From: Halobacteria archaeon
GTDB taxonomy: Archaea; Halobacteriota; Syntropharchaeia; Alkanophagales; Methanospirareceae
Reading direction: 5' to 3'
NCBI GenBank assembly: GCA_029932715.1
Contig: JAOZPO010000013.1
Span: forward strand, 1-5,643
Length of the DNA stretch: 5,643 nt
Positions 5,262 through 5,643 of this stretch are shown here, one piece after another. A program made the translations under genes and the position numbers. Position 1 is the first letter of the stretch. Every line of letters starts with the position of its first letter. The notes beneath the pieces were generated by a model. That model saw nothing but the letters and a program-made list of their open reading frames with translations. It made no database searches and had not been told where the DNA came from.

Positions 5262-5643
5262 AAGAAGCAGTAATACCAGCTATATTGTTGGTCGCTTTTG
5301 TATGCGCTGTATTCGCGGCGACATCAACCGACCAGGTAGAAGAGTCAGTAACTATAGAAGGGGGTGGATCCGGTAATCTCACGAATCTGAACAAGGCAAG
5401 TGTGCATGACGGGACGCAAGTAACGCTAACACCGCATAGTGTAAACGTAGGCGATCCTGTTACCATAGAAGGAACGGGATTTGGAGCGAGTGAACCGGTG
5501 AGTTTGAGCTGTAGCGTATCTGATTTTGAGATACCTGTTTCTGGTAATAATTATGAATACCGCTTAAAGAATCTCAACCTTTCTGATCCAAACACCAGCT
5601 TTTCGTTGAGCGTACAGAAGGTAGAGGATAATATGACAGTAAA
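5258..5643 (+). CDS. Secreted Ig-like surface protein, N-terminal part (3' partial)
   Basis: The first 128 codons run off the right edge. Residues 1-21 form a Sec signal peptide: a short charged start (MKEA), a hydrophobic core (IPAILLVAFVCAVF) and small residues at a likely cleavage site near A20/A21. The mature part begins with an acidic and Gly-rich stretch. It continues with VTLTPHSVNVGDPVTIEGTG (about 55-74) and FGASEPVSLSCSV, a pattern typical of Ig-like beta-sandwich domains in archaeal surface proteins, which often occur in tandem. Four N-glycosylation sequons are present: N40-L-T, N107-L-S, N112-T-S and N125-M-T. This fits an exported, glycosylated envelope protein, but no specific function can be assigned. 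No in-frame ATG, GTG or TTG lies between 5183 and 5258, which supports this start. Whether it ends in a membrane anchor cannot be seen. Confidence 0.8.
   Translation, partial: MKEAVIPAILLVAFVCAVFAATSTDQVEESVTIEGGGSGNLTNLNKASVHDGTQVTLTPHSVNVGDPVTIEGTGFGASEPVSLSCSVSDFEIPVSGNNYEYRLKNLNLSDPNTSFSLSVQKVEDNMTV

Noticed and set aside
5170..5466. 98-codon open frame on the - strand opposite the secreted-protein start
   Set aside because: It overlaps the promoter and signal-peptide region of a well-supported gene and has no recognisable domain.

Overview
The window looks archaeal, most likely from a methanogen- or ANME-type lineage of the Halobacteriota/Euryarchaeota; this is inference. The reasons are a transcription factor of the FilR1 (formerly DUF1724) family, which is typical of such archaea; BRE/TATA promoters (A-rich element followed by TTTATATA or TTTAAATA) in front of the genes; starts with little or no 5' leader; a KaiC/RecA-like protein fused to membrane helices; and a secreted protein rich in N-glycosylation sequons. 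No rRNA, tRNA, CRISPR array or complete insertion sequence is visible.

Layout. (1) Positions 1-1631, + strand: a membrane-anchored KaiC-like protein whose reading frame is open to the left edge, so it is probably cut at its 5' end. Its Walker A loop and catalytic glutamates are degenerate. (2) Positions 1633-1679: a perfect 8-bp inverted repeat between two convergent stop codons, a likely shared 3' end. (3) Positions 1677-2324, - strand: an unrecognised polytopic membrane protein with conserved-looking acidic motifs. (4) Positions 2409-3302, - strand: a FilR1-family winged-helix regulator. (5) Positions 3303-3486: a divergent promoter region with a TATA box for each side and a 7-bp inverted repeat around the rightward one. 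(6) Positions 3487-5010, + strand: a histidine kinase with an N-terminal receiver domain, a PAS domain, a dimerisation/phosphoacceptor domain and an ATPase domain. (7) Positions 5011-5257: a non-coding stretch with an 11-bp inverted repeat about 106 bp across and a strong promoter. (8) From 5258 to the right edge: the N-terminal part of a secreted, Ig-like surface protein.

Working together. The most interesting unit is the divergent pair in the middle: a FilR1-type DNA-binding regulator beside a receiver-PAS-kinase protein. FilR1 takes its name from the FilI/FilR1/FilR2 sensory system of Methanothrix (Methanosaeta) harundinacea, in which a kinase works with a FilR1-type regulator and a stand-alone receiver. 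Here the receiver is fused to the kinase, so the pair could be a compact variant of that system. Targets cannot be seen directly; the adjacent membrane protein and the secreted protein are candidates by position only.
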